The notes below the pieces were generated by a model. The model was given only the letters and a program-made list of their open reading frames with translations. It did not search any database and had not been told where the DNA came from. Of a stretch of DNA of 64,000 bases, positions 37,779-52,100 are shown piece after piece. This stretch comes from Spizellomyces punctatus DAOM BR117 (Eukaryota; Chytridiomycota; Chytridiomycetes; Spizellomycetales; Spizellomycetaceae), in NCBI RefSeq assembly GCF_000182565.1, contig NW_015971553.1:502507-566506 (forward strand), read 5' to 3'. Made by a program: the position numbers and the translations under genes. Each line of letters opens with the position of its first letter. Position 1 is the first letter of the stretch.

Positions 37779-39035
37779 ATGTCTGGGCATAAGAAACGTC
37801 GTGCAGAAGGTAACAACCGGCTGAAGTTACGCTTGTTCTAACTGTACCTAACATCTGGCATATTTACATTTGTAGCCAAAAGTGGGGTTGGAAAGAAGAC
37901 AAAGACAGGCAAGGGTTCTCAACCAGGAGAAGAATACATTGAGGCTGTTGGGGAGACGATTCCAAGTAAGATTATGGGCATTTTCCCTTGTCCATATCGT
38001 ACACTTGACAAAGCAAACAGTGGGCTCAATGTGACTGCAACTAGTAGATCCGGTGTCAGGGGAAGACAGTCAGGAGGAGAGAGAAGGCATAACGGCCAGT
38101 GAAGCAGCATCCGAAAATGAGACCGAAAATATTGTGATTGAAGGTATTGCGGGAGCTGTCCATTGTACATCTTACATATCACATTGAAACTCATCGCTTG
38201 AAAAGAAAATACCGACTCAAATGATAGCTCCGACGATGATGCTTCAACGGCGGAAAGCTCTGACGATGAGTTCAAGACAAATCGTCCTCTGGTTCTACTA
38301 TCCCCGGAGGATAAGGAGGCGCTGATGGAAAGGACGAGAAAGGGAAAAGATACAACTGCTACATCCAAACCTGGCGTGGTCTTCCTTGGCCGAATTCCAC
38401 ATGGATTTTATGAGAAAGAGATGAAGGCGTACTTTTCACAATTTGGAGATGTTAAACGCTTACGCCTTTCACGGAATAAGAAGGTACCATTGTCCTTTTT
38501 GCGTCGCTTGTGAAACTCATTTGTTGAAAATGACCTATCTTGTTTAGACTGGGAAATCGAAGCATTACGCATTTATAGAGTTTTCCTCGGAAGATACGGC
38601 AAAGATTGTCGCTGAGACGATGGATAATTATCTGCTGTTTAACCATCTGCTAAGATGTACGTGTGCGCTGGATATGCAGACATGGTATACTTTAAGCTAA
38701 GGATAAGGTCCACTCCAGGCAAGTTCGTTCCAGAAGATGGTGTACATCCTGAAACATGGAAAGGAGCGGACAAGAAGTTCAAAGTCATACCACGGGCAAA
38801 ATTGCAACGCGAAAAGCACAACAAGGTCTGTTTTCACAGATTAAAGCCAGTTCAGCTCTTTAGTAACCATTTCAATTTCAATATACAGTCGCCTTCGAAG
38901 AAAACGCACGACCGGCAAGTGAAATCGTTACTGGAAAAAGAATCAAACAAGCGTGCCCGCCTTCAAGCGCTTGGTATTGATTACGACTTCCCAGGATACT
39001 CGCATAACACTGCGGGTCGTACCACCTCGTCATGA
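37779..39035 (+). CDS. NOP15: Nucleolar RRM protein NOP15/NIFK family
   Basis: Pre-60S ribosome assembly factor of 286 aa. Seven exons close in frame: 37779-37809, 37876-37965, 38045-38143, 38206-38483, 38548-38656, 38719-38825 and 38889-39035. A lysine-rich start (MSGHKKRR) and a Ser/Asp/Glu-rich acidic linker lead into one RRM. RNP2 is [33 protein letters not shown] and RNP1 SKHYAFIEF follow. After the [16 protein letters not shown] and [23 protein letters not shown] are family signatures seen in human NIFK and yeast Nop15. The tail is basic. The third exon has two possible acceptors three bases apart (CTAG or CTAGTAG). UTP20, another ribosome-assembly gene, lies 4 kb downstream. Confidence 0.92.
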
Positions 39036-39191
39036 TCGACTCCGGAACGCACAGGACGCCGAATCTATTTAAATGACAGATACTTGTACATTATCTTGTT
39101 AACTGCACGTGTCTACATGTAGAAGTAATAATTTGGTTGGAAACCGTACAAAATGCGCGGTAATCCGGACTCTCGTTGATAACTACTCCTT

Positions 39192-42087
39192 CTAAAGTCC
39201 CAAATCCTTACGAATCATATTTGCGCAGATAGGGTGATAAAAGTTTCTGTTTTGTAGGAATGTTTTCTTGGCCAAGGCTCCTCCGTTTTTGCACTTGTTC
39301 AAAGCCCGGTACAACGGCCGCACAAACTTCATTCTCCCCACCTGACGAAACAACATGCTTAATAGCTAGTTGTAGTTGCCATGCGATGTTACGATTCTTA
39401 CTTCTGTGAGAAACCGGGTGACCTCTGGGAAGACGGTCTCGTACTCTGCATTCAGACACAACCACTGCCACCTGCACACCCCCTTTGATCAGTCCTGTGC
39501 ATGAGGGGTAAAAAGTGCCAGCACCACTTACCGGAATCGGATCTCAGCATTAGTGACACTAGATAAGGTGTATGTTTCGTCCATAGCTGCGAGAAGCTCG
39601 TGCGGAAAGGCAGATTTTAGTAGACACTTTTCGAGGAACATGACTTTAAGCAAAGAATGTTAGATACTGAGGAGCAGAATCATGACAAGGACTTTGACTA
39701 CGCACCTTTCTGATTGGAGTTGAACTTTTCAAATACCGATTTATCAAATTGAGGCTGTTTGCCCCTGCATGCATCCCATTCGTCAGCGAGATCTTGGCAA
39801 ACTTGAGCAAGTTCTTGGTTAAAGTCGTTTTTCACAGGAGGCTAGATAGAAAAGATGTCAGCAGTGGCTGGCCAGAGAGTAGTGATAATCAACACCGACC
39901 ATGCCGGGCTCAAATAACCACGCGTTCCAATCAACTGTGTCCAAAAGAGCAATCTTTTCATCCCCATACGAGGTGCGATAAAATTCGTACAAGAACCGCT
40001 TAAAGTCATCAGTCGCAATCGACGTGTGGGCGAACTTCGTGACGTGAGCTATGAGAAATCAATAGGTCCATGAGTCACTTCATGCTATCTACAATATGAG
40101 CCCGTGCTCTTTACCCTTAAGATAAGGCTCTGCCGCAAGATTACATCGGTATGTGAGTATCAGCAACTGTCGTGGCTGGCTTTAATGAATCCTCACCGAA
40201 TACATCCGGGCCACCCAGCAGTCGTTCAAGGTAGAACAACAGGTTGAAACCCTTTTCTATGTAACTGTTCAGCATCAAATAATGGAATCGCTCATTCAAA
40301 ATACATGGATACCATAAGGAACCGAAGAGAATCTGCATCAATTATGGAAGGTTAACAACATGGATAAGGCTATGGAACACTCGTAACGTATATACTCACG
40401 CCTAGTGGACACCATTTTGCCACGAAACAGAGTTGATTCGGACGAGCTGAGTAAAAGGAAACAGTTCTGGATTCCACTCAACGCCTACCTCGTCGGGATC
40501 TTCATCCCGTAAACAGGGACACAAGCGCGAGAACTCCGGGCGCTTGATCTCCTCAAAATGCTCAACCGACTCCGAGAGAGCTTTCAACCCGATAATGGCA
40601 TCGAACTCGAGAACAGGTTGCCCATGGAGGCGACCGGCGATCTTCCGTTCTATAAATACCGTAAATCCCTCATTTAACCAGAAGTGCTCCCAGTTTTGGG
40701 TCGTAACCAAGTTGCCCATCCAACTGTGAGCAATCTCATGAGCAACCACATCAACTAAGCTTCTGTCACCAGCCAGGAGAGTTGGGGTGACGAACGTAAG
40801 GCAGGGGTTCTCCATACCCCCATATCTGTGAGTACCAAGTCGCAACATATATTATTACTAGATCACATAGCGAACGGAAGAAGAAAGATACAGACGGGAA
40901 ACTCGGAGGCAGTACAAGTAAGTCGTACAGGCCCCATTCATAAGGAGTGAGCTGAAAAGCGCAGGTTAAATTTAACAGCCTGCACTTAAAATACTAGTAA
41001 AACTCACCAGCTCTTCGCCAGTCTTAATGAAACGCTCAGTGTCGATGAATTCCCACGCGGAAGCCTCGACGTTCTCAGGTTCACTCCACACTGTTGAGCG
41101 GGGTCCTATGGTTCGACCTTCGAGGTTTCCAACTGCTAGAGCGATTAGGTAGGACTTTTAAAAAGAACTTGTTACACCAACTCCCATTGTTTAATGAATG
41201 TATTGCTGCACCTACCGGAACTCCCACATTCTGGGCAAAGCTATACACTTTCTGATCCCCTACGGTGCGTTCACCGGTTCGTACAGCACTCATCAATGCA
41301 CGAAGATGCGAGGGGACGACCACGTCTGCCGACCACTTCAACTTGTTTCCAGGGGTGTCCTGCCAGCCAATTATTAGCATATTTTTTTTGAAAACCATGT
41401 AAATGCTAGGCCTTGTATGTTGCATAAATATATCTTCTGTGTGGATATAATGGAGATCTCTACCTGACACGGCAGCATGCTGCGGGCATGAATCGCCTTT
41501 AGAGGAACATTTGAGTAAAGCAAACGCAAGATCAAGTTGACACAGTAGCACACACCTGGCATTGAGAAAAGAGGTATGGATATTTCTTTCCCATAGTTTG
41601 GCTTCACGCACGATCGTCAATATAGTGGGCTGGACGAGATGGTCGCGGGTTTACTACAGTTACCTTGGCTCTAGCCACTGAAGAGCAGTACATTTTTCTG
41701 TGGTAGCATATTCAATGCAGACCTTAACTTCCTCATCGGTCCCGAGTGGCTTCTCGAAGTGGATGGTAAACTTGGACCCGAACTTAGGGTGATGATCCGC
41801 GACGATGAACTGCCCGGACGTTAGTTGTAATTTTCAAATATACCGCAAGAAAGCTTCTCCAGTGTAAGTACCTTCAAAGGAACTCCATTAACTGACACAC
41901 TCTGAATGTCGAGAAAGTTCGAGTCCAAGATCAACTGAGAGACATTGGGTTGAACTGCCCGTGCCTGGTGCACGACTTGCCCATGTAAAATGCGACGATC
42001 GAAGTCGGCTGTTAGTGTGAGGTGGGTATGCTTCACCACAATCTCATGTACGTTTGCAAACGAATTGGGATCCGTTGGGCACGTCAT
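39192..42087 (-). CDS. LTA4H: Leukotriene A4 hydrolase-type M1 aminopeptidase
   Basis: Zinc aminopeptidase/epoxide hydrolase, cytosolic. First exons: 42087-41872, 41809-41664, 41601-41556, 41496-41464 (33 nt), 41359-41216, 41154-41008, 40951-40896 and 40825 onward; later exons were read only in part (FSSVPY about 40307-40330, [16 protein letters not shown] about 40208-40252, last exon ending at the TAG at 39192). N-terminal beta domain: [29 protein letters not shown]. The PPSFPYGGMENP substrate motif is split by an intron with donor GTCTGT. Zinc site HEIAH at about 40726-40740 with its downstream glutamate in WLNEGF. The C-terminal helical domain ends [16 protein letters not shown]. Closest yeast relative is Lap2. 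All metal ligands and the GGMEN motif are present. Confidence 0.9.
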
Positions 42088-42673
42088 GGCTTAATACATG
42101 ATAGTATGCCCTTGTGCCCGTTCCTTTTGTAGTGGGGACTTGCGATGCTGGTGGCATATAAATCACGTGGGCGCGGCAAAAGGGAAATCATGGGGATTTA
42201 TCATGACCCCGTCACCGAGCAGCCATGGAGGATAACGACGGCAAATGTCCACGCGACGCTGAAAGATCAATACAACCGAGGCCGCACTCGGTTTAAGTAT
42301 TGAGTTGCGCTACAAGATTCTTCGATCCGCCGTACCACGGTATGAAAAGACTCTGAGTGAGAGCGTTTTCTTGCTCAAATGTCAAATGAATAGCAACATT
42401 TTGTGCTACAATCTGTTGAAAACTGACAAACAAAACATGAACTCTAGTTGTCACCTGAAAAACTCAGTGAAGCCAGTTGAGGTCATGCAACTTGGTGTAC
42501 GATATTGCATCGAAGCACGCTCCACACCCGAATCTGTTTACACTTTTCCAGAGCATCGCTATTCATGTTGGGGACAATAATTGGTTATGGTCTACAAAAC
42601 TCTATATAAACATGTATAAGATATGCGAAATACAATAAAAATACAGTATATACAAAAAAATATCAGCAGTCGC
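42088..42673. other. Intergenic, between LTA4H-type gene and UTP20
   Basis: Promoter side of the aminopeptidase and 3' side of UTP20. AT-rich with A runs near 42650. A 91-codon frame at 42305-42580 has no recognisable content. Confidence 0.4.
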
Positions 42674-45600
42674 TCATTGCCCATGACGCAACTTCTTGGA
42701 GATGTTTGTTCGGTGCTTGGTTCTCGCAAACTCCTCTGCTTTCCGCTTTCGGTTTGTGCGTTTCATGTTGGATTTTTGAAGTTTTCGCCGGGCTCGTGCT
42801 TCTGGATCCAGAACAGCCTGTACGTTCCTTTGTACTCTCCGTTCTTGCCTGACCGTCTGCACTCGGAAATGCACTTGATTGTAGACTTCCAGGTAATCTG
42901 CAGTACCGACCTGCCTCTGAATCAATTCCATGACCTCGTTTGCTAGTAGGCGCAGCTCGTCTGCGTTTAAAATTATCTGGTGAGAAATCTCCACCGAGAG
43001 CTAAAGTAATCTAAAATCGCACCTGCATCGCTGCCCTTGGCAGTCTCGTCTTTGGACGTCCGGTATAACGTTGATACCATCGGAACAAGATATAGTTTCA
43101 GATGTACCGATGGAATGTACCTACTCATGGCCGCAAACCATTGAAAGACGCTACGACGCTGATCGAGAGAATCACATTTAGTAAAGTTCGTGAATGCAGG
43201 AAATCATTCAGAGTATTTGACTAACCAGGATAGGTCCCCGCTTCTTGGAAGCCTCAGCTCTTGCCAGGTACGACAACTTACGGCACAGTGCAAGTAGCAA
43301 ATCACCATGTGAGGGTGCGTCATCTGGTCCCGAGCTGGGAATCTGGTCCTCCAATATGGGTTCGCTCTCATGTGATGCGGTATCGTCCAATTCTTCCAGG
43401 GATGGTACCAGCCCTCTCATGGCGAAGTTGCCCTTGTTTAGCTCGTAGAAGCACTTTCCAAGGAAAAATAGGTTTTTTACTACTTGCGTAGCAAGATCCG
43501 TCGTCAACAAGTCAGAATTCAACTGAGCACAGAAAGAATTGCCTAGGTGTTTAAGCGATTCTTGGCTAGCCAGGACGGTATGCGGACTTGCCACTCGAGA
43601 GTTAATCACCTTACGGGATATAACATCGATTTTACCAAACAAAAGGCCAAAAGAGCGGCTACAGGCAATTCGAACCCATTGGTGAGGATGTAGCAGTAGC
43701 CGGTGGACGTGTTGCCAGATTGGTTCGGTTGCATCCATGGTGTCGGGATATTGTACTAGAACCTTGGAAAAGGTGTTCACGGTATAATACGCAATCTGCC
43801 AGGTGTGGCCTTCTTCAATTGGCCCCGTCTCTTCTTGTTCGTTGGTTCTACCTTGCTGCTCGGCCACTTCGTGCAGCACTTTCTCCAAATGTGCCAGTAA
43901 TGCTGGTGGCCATCTCTTTTGCTTTTCGCCAGAGGCTTCCACCATGAGTCCGGCAACCTGCGCGGCTGTGCGCTGCAGGTGTGGTTGCGTGTCCTGCTCG
44001 AACCATTTTTCCACTAGAAGCTGCAATTTGGATACTCGATTCCCATCCAAACGAGCCGTCAGGGTAGAAAGGAGGGAGCCAGATATCTCCCTGCACTTTG
44101 CGGAATCGTCGTTGACTAGATTCATCACCAAGGCGACAAAGAGCATTTCCGCGTAATGAAATATCATTTCATCAGCCCCCTTATGGATCAGCAAGTTTAA
44201 TATCTCGAGTACTGACTCGCGTCCGCTTTCGTGTTCGTATGCCAGATTTTTAACCAAGTAACCTAGTTGCTTGCGCAAGCTATTTGGACCATGTGGGTAG
44301 TTCAAGAGGAATTGGAGATACGTTTGTCGACAAAGATCGCGAACTTGAGCACTTTGACTTGTCACCATGCACTTCCGCACAATATCCATCAAATCATAGA
44401 TTTCTTTGACAAGAAACTTCCGTCCCAGGATCGCACGGATGAGGGAGAATACCGTCGTCTGCCGATCCGGCACTTGTGTTTCTACATCGGGACGAATGAC
44501 ATCGAGTAGTGCGGCAATTTGATTTTGATCAATTGGCACATAACTACAGTCCCGTATTATGGTGGTCAATAAGCGGAAGGCGGCCTGGACCAATTCGGGA
44601 TTCGTAGCCAGGCTCCTGCTCACGATTTCAAACAATCGCTTGAGAACGATCGGTATGGTTTCCTTCAGCTTCGGCAAGGGTGCTTTTGCAAGGATGGTCA
44701 ATATTCGCAATGCCTGAATGCTAACTGCACTATGTTTGGAATATAGCGAACGGCCGAGAAGTTCAAGTAATGGGTCTAACATGCTCAGGTGACGTTCGTT
44801 CCGAATGCTGACGCGTTCCGTCCGTAATGCTGTCAATAGGAGGGACAGCCCGAAGTTAACAAACATATGTGCATTTGCTTGAAAATACTTCAAAGGCTCA
44901 ACGCAATCAGTCCGCTTCAGTTGAACCAGAAAATTTTGCTCGACGACTGCTCTCTCCCTTTTTGTCTGAGCTGGCATTTGGGATATAGAAAGGCTCTCGG
45001 TCACAAGGTTATGAATGAAGACCATCAAATCGGTCTCGCTCAAGCCCGTGTTGCTGCTCAGACCGACTGCAAGCTTCCTTAAAACCTCTTCGAGTTTGCG
45101 TATCACTGGCGCACTATTAGTTTCCAGCATGAGCTCCTTCAGCGGTAGCAGCAGAGCTCCGATCATATTGAAGCTGACTACTTGAGATATGAGCTCAAAA
45201 GAATCAAAGCTTTTCGTAACTTTAATCTCACGCATCTTTCCTCGAAGTTCCTCCACTTCCCTTTCCGCACCAACGTCACCGAAGATATCAGCCATGCAGA
45301 TTCGGACAAGGTTTCCTACACACGCGTCCAACTGCCCGGCAGCAACAGTGGGAACCATGTTGGAAACTAGAGAATGCACCGTAAAACCGAGGACATGAAG
45401 TTGATACCCTCTCGTAAGCGCCCCTTCGAGTTCTTTTAAGATGAAAGGTAAATACTCAGCACCCAAAACTGCAGCAATCTTAACCAATGTGTCCCGTGTC
45501 CGATCGCGAGCATCTTGGCCTCGAGAGCGAAGAAATTGGCAGAGTGTTGTAATCAGCTTAGGCAACTGAACCTGTATACTTTTTTCCGGAAGTTTCTGCA

Positions 45601-48600
45601 GTAATTTCGCAATAGCCAGAGCCAACGGGACTCGAATAGGTATCGTGTTGTCGTCAACTGCCGCCAGGTAGCCTTGCAGATCCGGCAAGAGCCTTTGCAT
45701 GACCGTACTATGCACCCGTTCAGTAAGCGAGATGTCCGGCATCTCACTACCCAATTTGTTCACCATGCCTTCGGCTCCTTCATCTATCTGGTCCTCATCG
45801 ATGTCAACTTCAACATGGTCATTTGCATCTTCAGGTACGTACAACTGAACTGCACTTTCTTCACTGCTCACATTGGGCATCGCGTGATCATTCTTTCCTG
45901 AGACATCGAAATGGAAATTATCCAGCACGCTGATGATGACCCGGTTTATCACTTTCTCAAGTGCCGGCTTGTGCTGTAGGGCGTTGAGAAACCGTTTGAG
46001 CAGTCCATAATAATGTCCCCAACTCAACGATCCTGCACATGCTGCAAGGGTAGTAACCGCTTCATTGATTAGGTCGTGATCTTGCACACGGTCAGATTCG
46101 AAAATAAAATGTACAACGATCGGAACAAATACATTAGCGATGTTCCCGACCGTTAAATGTCCCGCTCTACATTCATCGGCAAGGCGTCGCAATGCACGAA
46201 TGCGTCGATGTATTTGCATGTGGTATATATTGCCGAAGAAACTGGCTTCCTCATCGCCGTCAGCCAAAAGACCCACCATATCAGAAACAGATGACAAAGA
46301 TGGGAAAGAGCGCACAGTCTGTGCCAACAGATTTAGAAACTCCTGTCGGATCAGCTCGATCTTGAGCTTGAACCCTCGTCGTATCCTCGGAAGTATAACG
46401 TGAACCAACAAGTTCATCCGCTCCGCACACTCTTCTGGCGTGTCCCTATGCCGCTGTTCCGACGTTCGGGCAATAAATTGGGATACGCAAAAACCGGCGC
46501 TAGTACGAATGGAGAACTCTTCAGGTTCCTGAATGTAAAACAGCAGGTTATGCAAAATTGGTAGCCATTGCGTACAGCTCAACGTGACGTAGAGAGATTG
46601 ACTGATGCGTCCAAAGGCCTCAAAGCGGCGATCAAAGTCTGGTTCGTCAAGGCGGTTTGTGGAATATGCGTTTAGCCCATGTATGAGCTCTGACACAAGG
46701 TTCAGACTAGCATCAAGCTTGACAAATTCCGAAAAGACTTTAAGTAATTGTTCGCGCGCTTCTCTACTTTCTAGCGTTCCAAACAGTTGGGATATGACCT
46801 TGAAGTAAATTGTGCCACAGGGTGATGTTTCCCTCAACGCAGGTAATATGGACACGAAGTCGGAAAAAATCCGAAGGATTTCGACCTTGGTGGACTCTGG
46901 AACAGCCTTCGCGGGCCGTTTTAGGTAAGGTAGCATCATGTCCAGCAGATTAGACGCCTGATCAGCATCCGTCACGTGCATGGATATCTGTGCCAGGATG
47001 CGAATCACCCGAGCGGGAATAGTGTTGCCCAGTAATCGTGTTGGCCCCTTGTCTTCGAAAAGAGAAGAGAGCAAACAGCGGAGATTGAACATCAGCACAG
47101 ATAAACTCGGTTTTATGATATTCGTTGCCAGGGAATCGGATGGATACTCGTCATCCAATAGCAGAATCGCTTCAACGATTTCCAACACGACATTGACGAC
47201 CGCGGGTTGTACTTTCTTCGCGGAGAGGAGAGACAGAATGCTCGGGAATAAAAGTGGCGAGTAATCGATCAAATACGATGCATATTGTCGATGTTTCGAC
47301 CATGTCCTCAGAAGCTCAAGGAGTGAACTAGGCGCCTGCGTATTCTCAACACCGAATGCGGCAATCCGTTTGTTGATGGACGTCTGGAACATCGCCGGGA
47401 TATACGGGCTAAAGTCAAAATCCAAATCCACCTCAAATAGCTCGTTTACCCTACGGATTGCGAGAACACGAATCTCCTTCAGTTGCTTGTCGACATACGA
47501 TTCCCCTGGATCCTCATTTGTCTCAGAGGACCGGTTATTTCTTTTGCGATCTTCCTCGAGAGTATTAGAAAAATGTAGCAGGTATAGCAGGACTTTTAGT
47601 AGCTTTGGTAGGAAGGGGACCAGTAGATTCCTCAGTTGCTTAATGGCATCTTGAAGCAAATGCAGATAGCCAATTTTTCTCTTCATGTCCCTGAGCGATT
47701 CGTTCATTAAACCATCCGTTATCTGCAAAGGGGCCTCAAAGGTCGGTTCCGGAGTACAGACGACGGCATCGAACGAGTCTAGCATCATGTCAAAGATGTG
47801 TGCGCGGTAGGACTCATCTAATCCAGCTAGAAACGCGAAAATCGCCGTTCGCCGGGCTCTTAACATCATTGCAGAACTTCGACCTCGTTTACTGATGAGC
47901 TTGCCGTACAGAATGCGCACTAGAACCTGGGCTAAAGGCGCCTGATCCACAACTTTCACATTCGCATGAATGTCCTCCATATCCACCTTTGAAAGAGTGT
48001 CACGAAACTTATCGTCCTCGGTAAGACATTTCAAAGCATCTTCCAAATATAGGATCCCCGGCTGTTTCCAGGCGATTATACATTCGAGAGCCAATCTCTG
48101 AAGCCGATCATCCCCATGCGAAAGAAGCTGCAGGTAAACGTTGTACAACAAATGCGACTTATAAATACGGGAAGGTTGCCTAACTTTCGACATGACACCT
48201 AGGAAATCGATCACTCTCATTCGACATCCATCTCTGATCTCAACATGCGCTTGCTGACGCTCTGTGCCTGCTCCATTTGGTAGAGGTTGACGAGGTTGAA
48301 AGGTGGTTTGACGACAATCCTCCATCTCAAATAGCGCGAGGAATATGGAAACAATCTGCTCAGAATGCTTCTCGACGGCTTGGGGTACACCAGAGAGAAT
48401 GCCTATGAGAAGAGAATGATATTTCACCGGATCGAAACGATGGCTGGAAATGGTTACTAGATCTCTTAAGAATATGGACAGGCGGTCATCGATATCAGTG
48501 TAAACGGCACGGACTAAGATAGTCCCATCTGCGACATTTGTGCAGTTCACCGTAACGCCGGGTTGCGGAGCTTCGAGCGCCGGCGAAACGTCTTCCTTGT

Positions 48601-51600
48601 TCTCCAGACCTGCCTGATCACACATATTCATGTCTTTTCGTATCATGCAAGTTACATCCGCTCCTAGAAGCGTTTCATAATATGCTGACCAGAAAAGGCT
48701 CAGATCGCGTTGTCCAAGGTTGCAAACGAGTTTAGTGGCTTCGGCCCAAAGAGGGGTGAACGGCACACTCAACATCGCCAACGCATAGCGTAAGGGCGCC
48801 TGCGCATACATAGCCGGCAGAGTACCAGACAGAGCTAGGGACTCGAGACGCCGGAAAAGGATGGTCTTCTCTCTAAGTGTCGCGACCGTGTTTGCAGTGC
48901 GTTCCACCTCCAAGCAGATCGCAAAAACAGGACAGGTTCCAGTATATGCGCTATCCTTACTAGGTTCCAGAGGACACTGATCAAACGCACATAATATTCG
49001 TAAGGTATGCAGTCGAACGTCCCCGTTCAGAGACCCAATATCTTTACCAATAGTGGCAAAAACTTCTCCAAGATTACCGGTAGATAGGAGAGCGTGATCG
49101 CCCGACCGCTGAAGGACTTCTACAAAGTCGGCCACCCCTTGCAGAGCTACAGCATTGTTGACAGCATAAGGCAGAAACGAAGTGATGATCACATCCCATG
49201 CGTCGCCTAAGCGATGAATGCTCCCACTCCGTGAAGCAGATTCAGATAGAGCACCGATCACATGGCCAGCCAAAGCAGACATTACAGCGCGGCTGGCAGG
49301 GTCGGTCAACATGTCGCCAGAGAGAACGTCCACGAGCGATGCTATCAAAGCATTTAGAGCCTCAAAAACGTCCGCAAATGGTAGCGCAATGTAAGGGATG
49401 GTTGAACATACGGCGGCAAGTAGACCGAGATCTGAAGATGCCTGATGCGATTCGTTCGCGATTTCTCGAAACTTAGCGTTCCAGCTTTCTCGCTCTCGCA
49501 ATAAATCAATAATTGCCGGAGCTATATCAGATTCAGGCTTGCTTTTAATCTCATTTCTTGTTGATGATCGGAGGTAGCTCACATGAGAGTCAAAGCGAAT
49601 GCGATTATCAGCCGTCTTAAAAGAATATGGAAGGGTTGCGATGTATTGATCGATCTTGCCGCAAAAGCTCGCTAAACACAGAATAAATTCTTTTGGATGG
49701 AGTGCCCATCTTCCTTGTATATATCTGGGATAGATGACATGAATACGAGCCGTATGATGCGGACAAATCCGGATGTGTCACTTACGTCAACAAATACGGA
49801 AGGATGATTCTGGGGAAGTGCTCCCAATTCCGATGATGGAGCAGGTCGCAAAAATGGAGGACGAGTGCGAAGTCCTACATAGCAGTTATCATAAGAATCA
49901 GGCACACGTTATTCAGAGTTCGATATGCAACCGTACATCAGTTGTGAAGAGGGTATTCAAAATATCCTTCCCACGGGTAAGCACCTCTTCCATTGAAGAA
50001 ATCAGCAAGCATTCGGCCAGCAGCTCAACAAAAGCTGTTTTTGTGTGCGATGGGCAGTCACCGCGCGCCTCGTAAAGAAGTTGGCAAAGAGGGTTCAATG
50101 TCATATAGAGCGACTCTCGATCTGTGAAGTCAGATGAGATAAGGCGATCAAGTTCCTTCATTTACGCACCACTTCAATCAACGTACTTGTGACCTTTCTG
50201 CCATTGCGAAGAGCAACCCAATTGCGGATCAAATGCATTATTTTGCTTAGTTGCATATAGATAGTCGCTGTTGGTGTTCCTGCCCTAATTTTTTCCATCC
50301 ATGACTGCAACTCGCTTAACAAAGTATCCCATAGAGGGATCAGATTCTCAGTTGCGGTATGATGCCCGACTAGTTCAAATAAGCGCTGCAGCATCCGGTA
50401 CGCAGGATCTGAACCTAAACATTAATACTTGAAAAGTTTACAATGACAAACGCTGTCCGAAATACCGGTGTCATCGGATCCTTCACTCAGTATTACCAAG
50501 AATAGCTGCCTCACCATTACTGGTGACCGGTAGTGGACGTTTCCGTCTACTTGCTGCAAGGACGGTAGTGTGAGATACCATACGTGGGTCGTGTTCGTCA
50601 TGCCATATACGTGCCTTAACAGCTTCGAAGAAAAGTGCGCTGAGGCCATCGAGAAGAGGATCCTCAGGGGTCGCTCTGAGGCGCCGGATGATGTCCTCAT
50701 ACAATAAGGCAGCGGATGCTCCTTGAACCTTTCGCATCAACGATCCGAAGGATTCTGCTGCAAAACGCCGAATGTACTCTTTTGTGCTTCTTAACAGTGG
50801 GACCATTAAGCTATTTTTCAAGTACGCAGAGGAAGGAATTAATGACCGGGGCAACCGATGAATCGCGAATGCAACATACTCAAAAGTCGAAGACATATCA
50901 TTTAGTAGGTATTTGGATTGATATTTAACAAGATACGCGAGAGTATTGAACAGGCACTATAATGAAAGGTGACGCAAGAAAAATATGATGAGACCCCCAG
51001 TCTTGATGGCCCCAGAGACATCAGGACTTACCTCGGTTAGTTTGATATCTGATATTTGGAGCAATCGAACAATGATTTCAAAAAGTGGACGGATATAGGG
51101 ATGGAAATCATCCTGCAGATCTCGAGCTAACGCCACGGTCAAACTGGAAAACGGATTAGTAACATGCTCCCATCGCAAGCAGGCACTCGTATACGTACTC
51201 CAAAATCGGCTCGTACGCGAGACTGTCGAATATTTGAAGATGACGCATGATCAATGTCATCATCGCATCTTTATGATATAGTATTTGCACCAGTGACATG
51301 GACAAGGGCCGCACATCCCGGACAAATGAAGTGAAGTGTCCAGTACAGTTGACTTCCACCCATCGATCAAGAGCATCCTTGAAGAAAGAGCCATCCTCGT
51401 CCTGGTGACAGTTGCCAGATCAGACATTTGTACAAATGTTTGAACTTTCAATGTCCCGAGAACAAGCAAACGTACCTCGATTGGACCATGTTGTCGGACA
51501 CGATGAGCAACGTCGATTTTCACCGTTTTGATACGATCATGAAACGATTGAAACTAAGACAGTTCAGGGTGAGAAATCCTTATATTTCGGGAGATAATGT

Positions 51601-51671
51601 GAGGCTGGACGTACCCTAAACCGGTTACTACCGTCGGTTGTATTAAGCTCTTTTACTGTGGGCTGCAGCAT
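42674..51671 (-). CDS. UTP20: UTP20 (DRIM), SSU processome HEAT-repeat protein
   Basis: Giant nucleolar scaffold for 18S rRNA processing. The start ATG is at 51671: exon 1 51671-51615, exon 2 51553-51476, exon 3 from 51401 (WVEVNCTGHFTSFVRDVRPL, LYHKDAMMTLIMRHLQIFDS). Further N-terminal exons lie at about 51150-50950, 50890-50490, 50390-50160, 50160-49910 and 49900-49670. Then comes one 6.4-kb exon (about 49580-43210) encoding over 2,100 residues of helical repeats, and two short 3' exons (about 43180-43020; about 42990-42674). The last exon has the family's basic coiled tail (RERRVQRNVQAVLDPEARARRK, KRKAEEFARTKHR in pieces). Estimated length about 2,700 aa, as in other UTP20 proteins. An acidic insert (VEVDIDEDQIDEG) lies near 45800. 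It is divergent from the ZNF511-like gene. Confidence 0.92.
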
Positions 51672-52100
51672 GGCCGGTGTAATGGAAGAGTAGGGCCCGG
51701 GGAATGATGAATGCGCTCAATGACCGAGGAGCCGGTCGCAAGGCTCCCGCTAGGTTAGGCTGCCCTTGAATTTACTACGAAAAATGTGCCTGGACTGGGC
51801 AGCGAAGATCTACTTCGACGATCTCACGTAAGTCAAAAATAAAAAAATGATTACGTCCGCTTGCCCCCAAGGCGGCTTAGCGCGTCCCCTGCAATGAGTT
51901 GGGTAGGCATGAAACCCAAAAGTCGACGTAAACGGATTCCGAGATCATCAGCAAACGAAGCACAGGAACGAACAGGGTTTACCTAGTAGGATCCGGCTAC
52001 TAGCTATTTTTAGGCCACCGGATCACCCATTTGGGTAGCTCGTATCGTGGCTTACCACCAAGCGATTACATCCTATGGTCCGACTTGTGTGAGTGGACGA
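51672..52100. promoter_or_regulatory. Bidirectional promoter region, UTP20 / ZNF511-like
   Basis: 429 bp between divergent genes. The frame entering the plus-strand gene is open back to a GTG at 52047, so a small upstream coding part cannot be excluded. No defined element recognised. Confidence 0.45.

Noticed and set aside
52047-52100. Extended N-terminus of the ZNF511-like gene from a GTG
   Set aside because: GTG is not an expected start here; the first ATG is at 52101.
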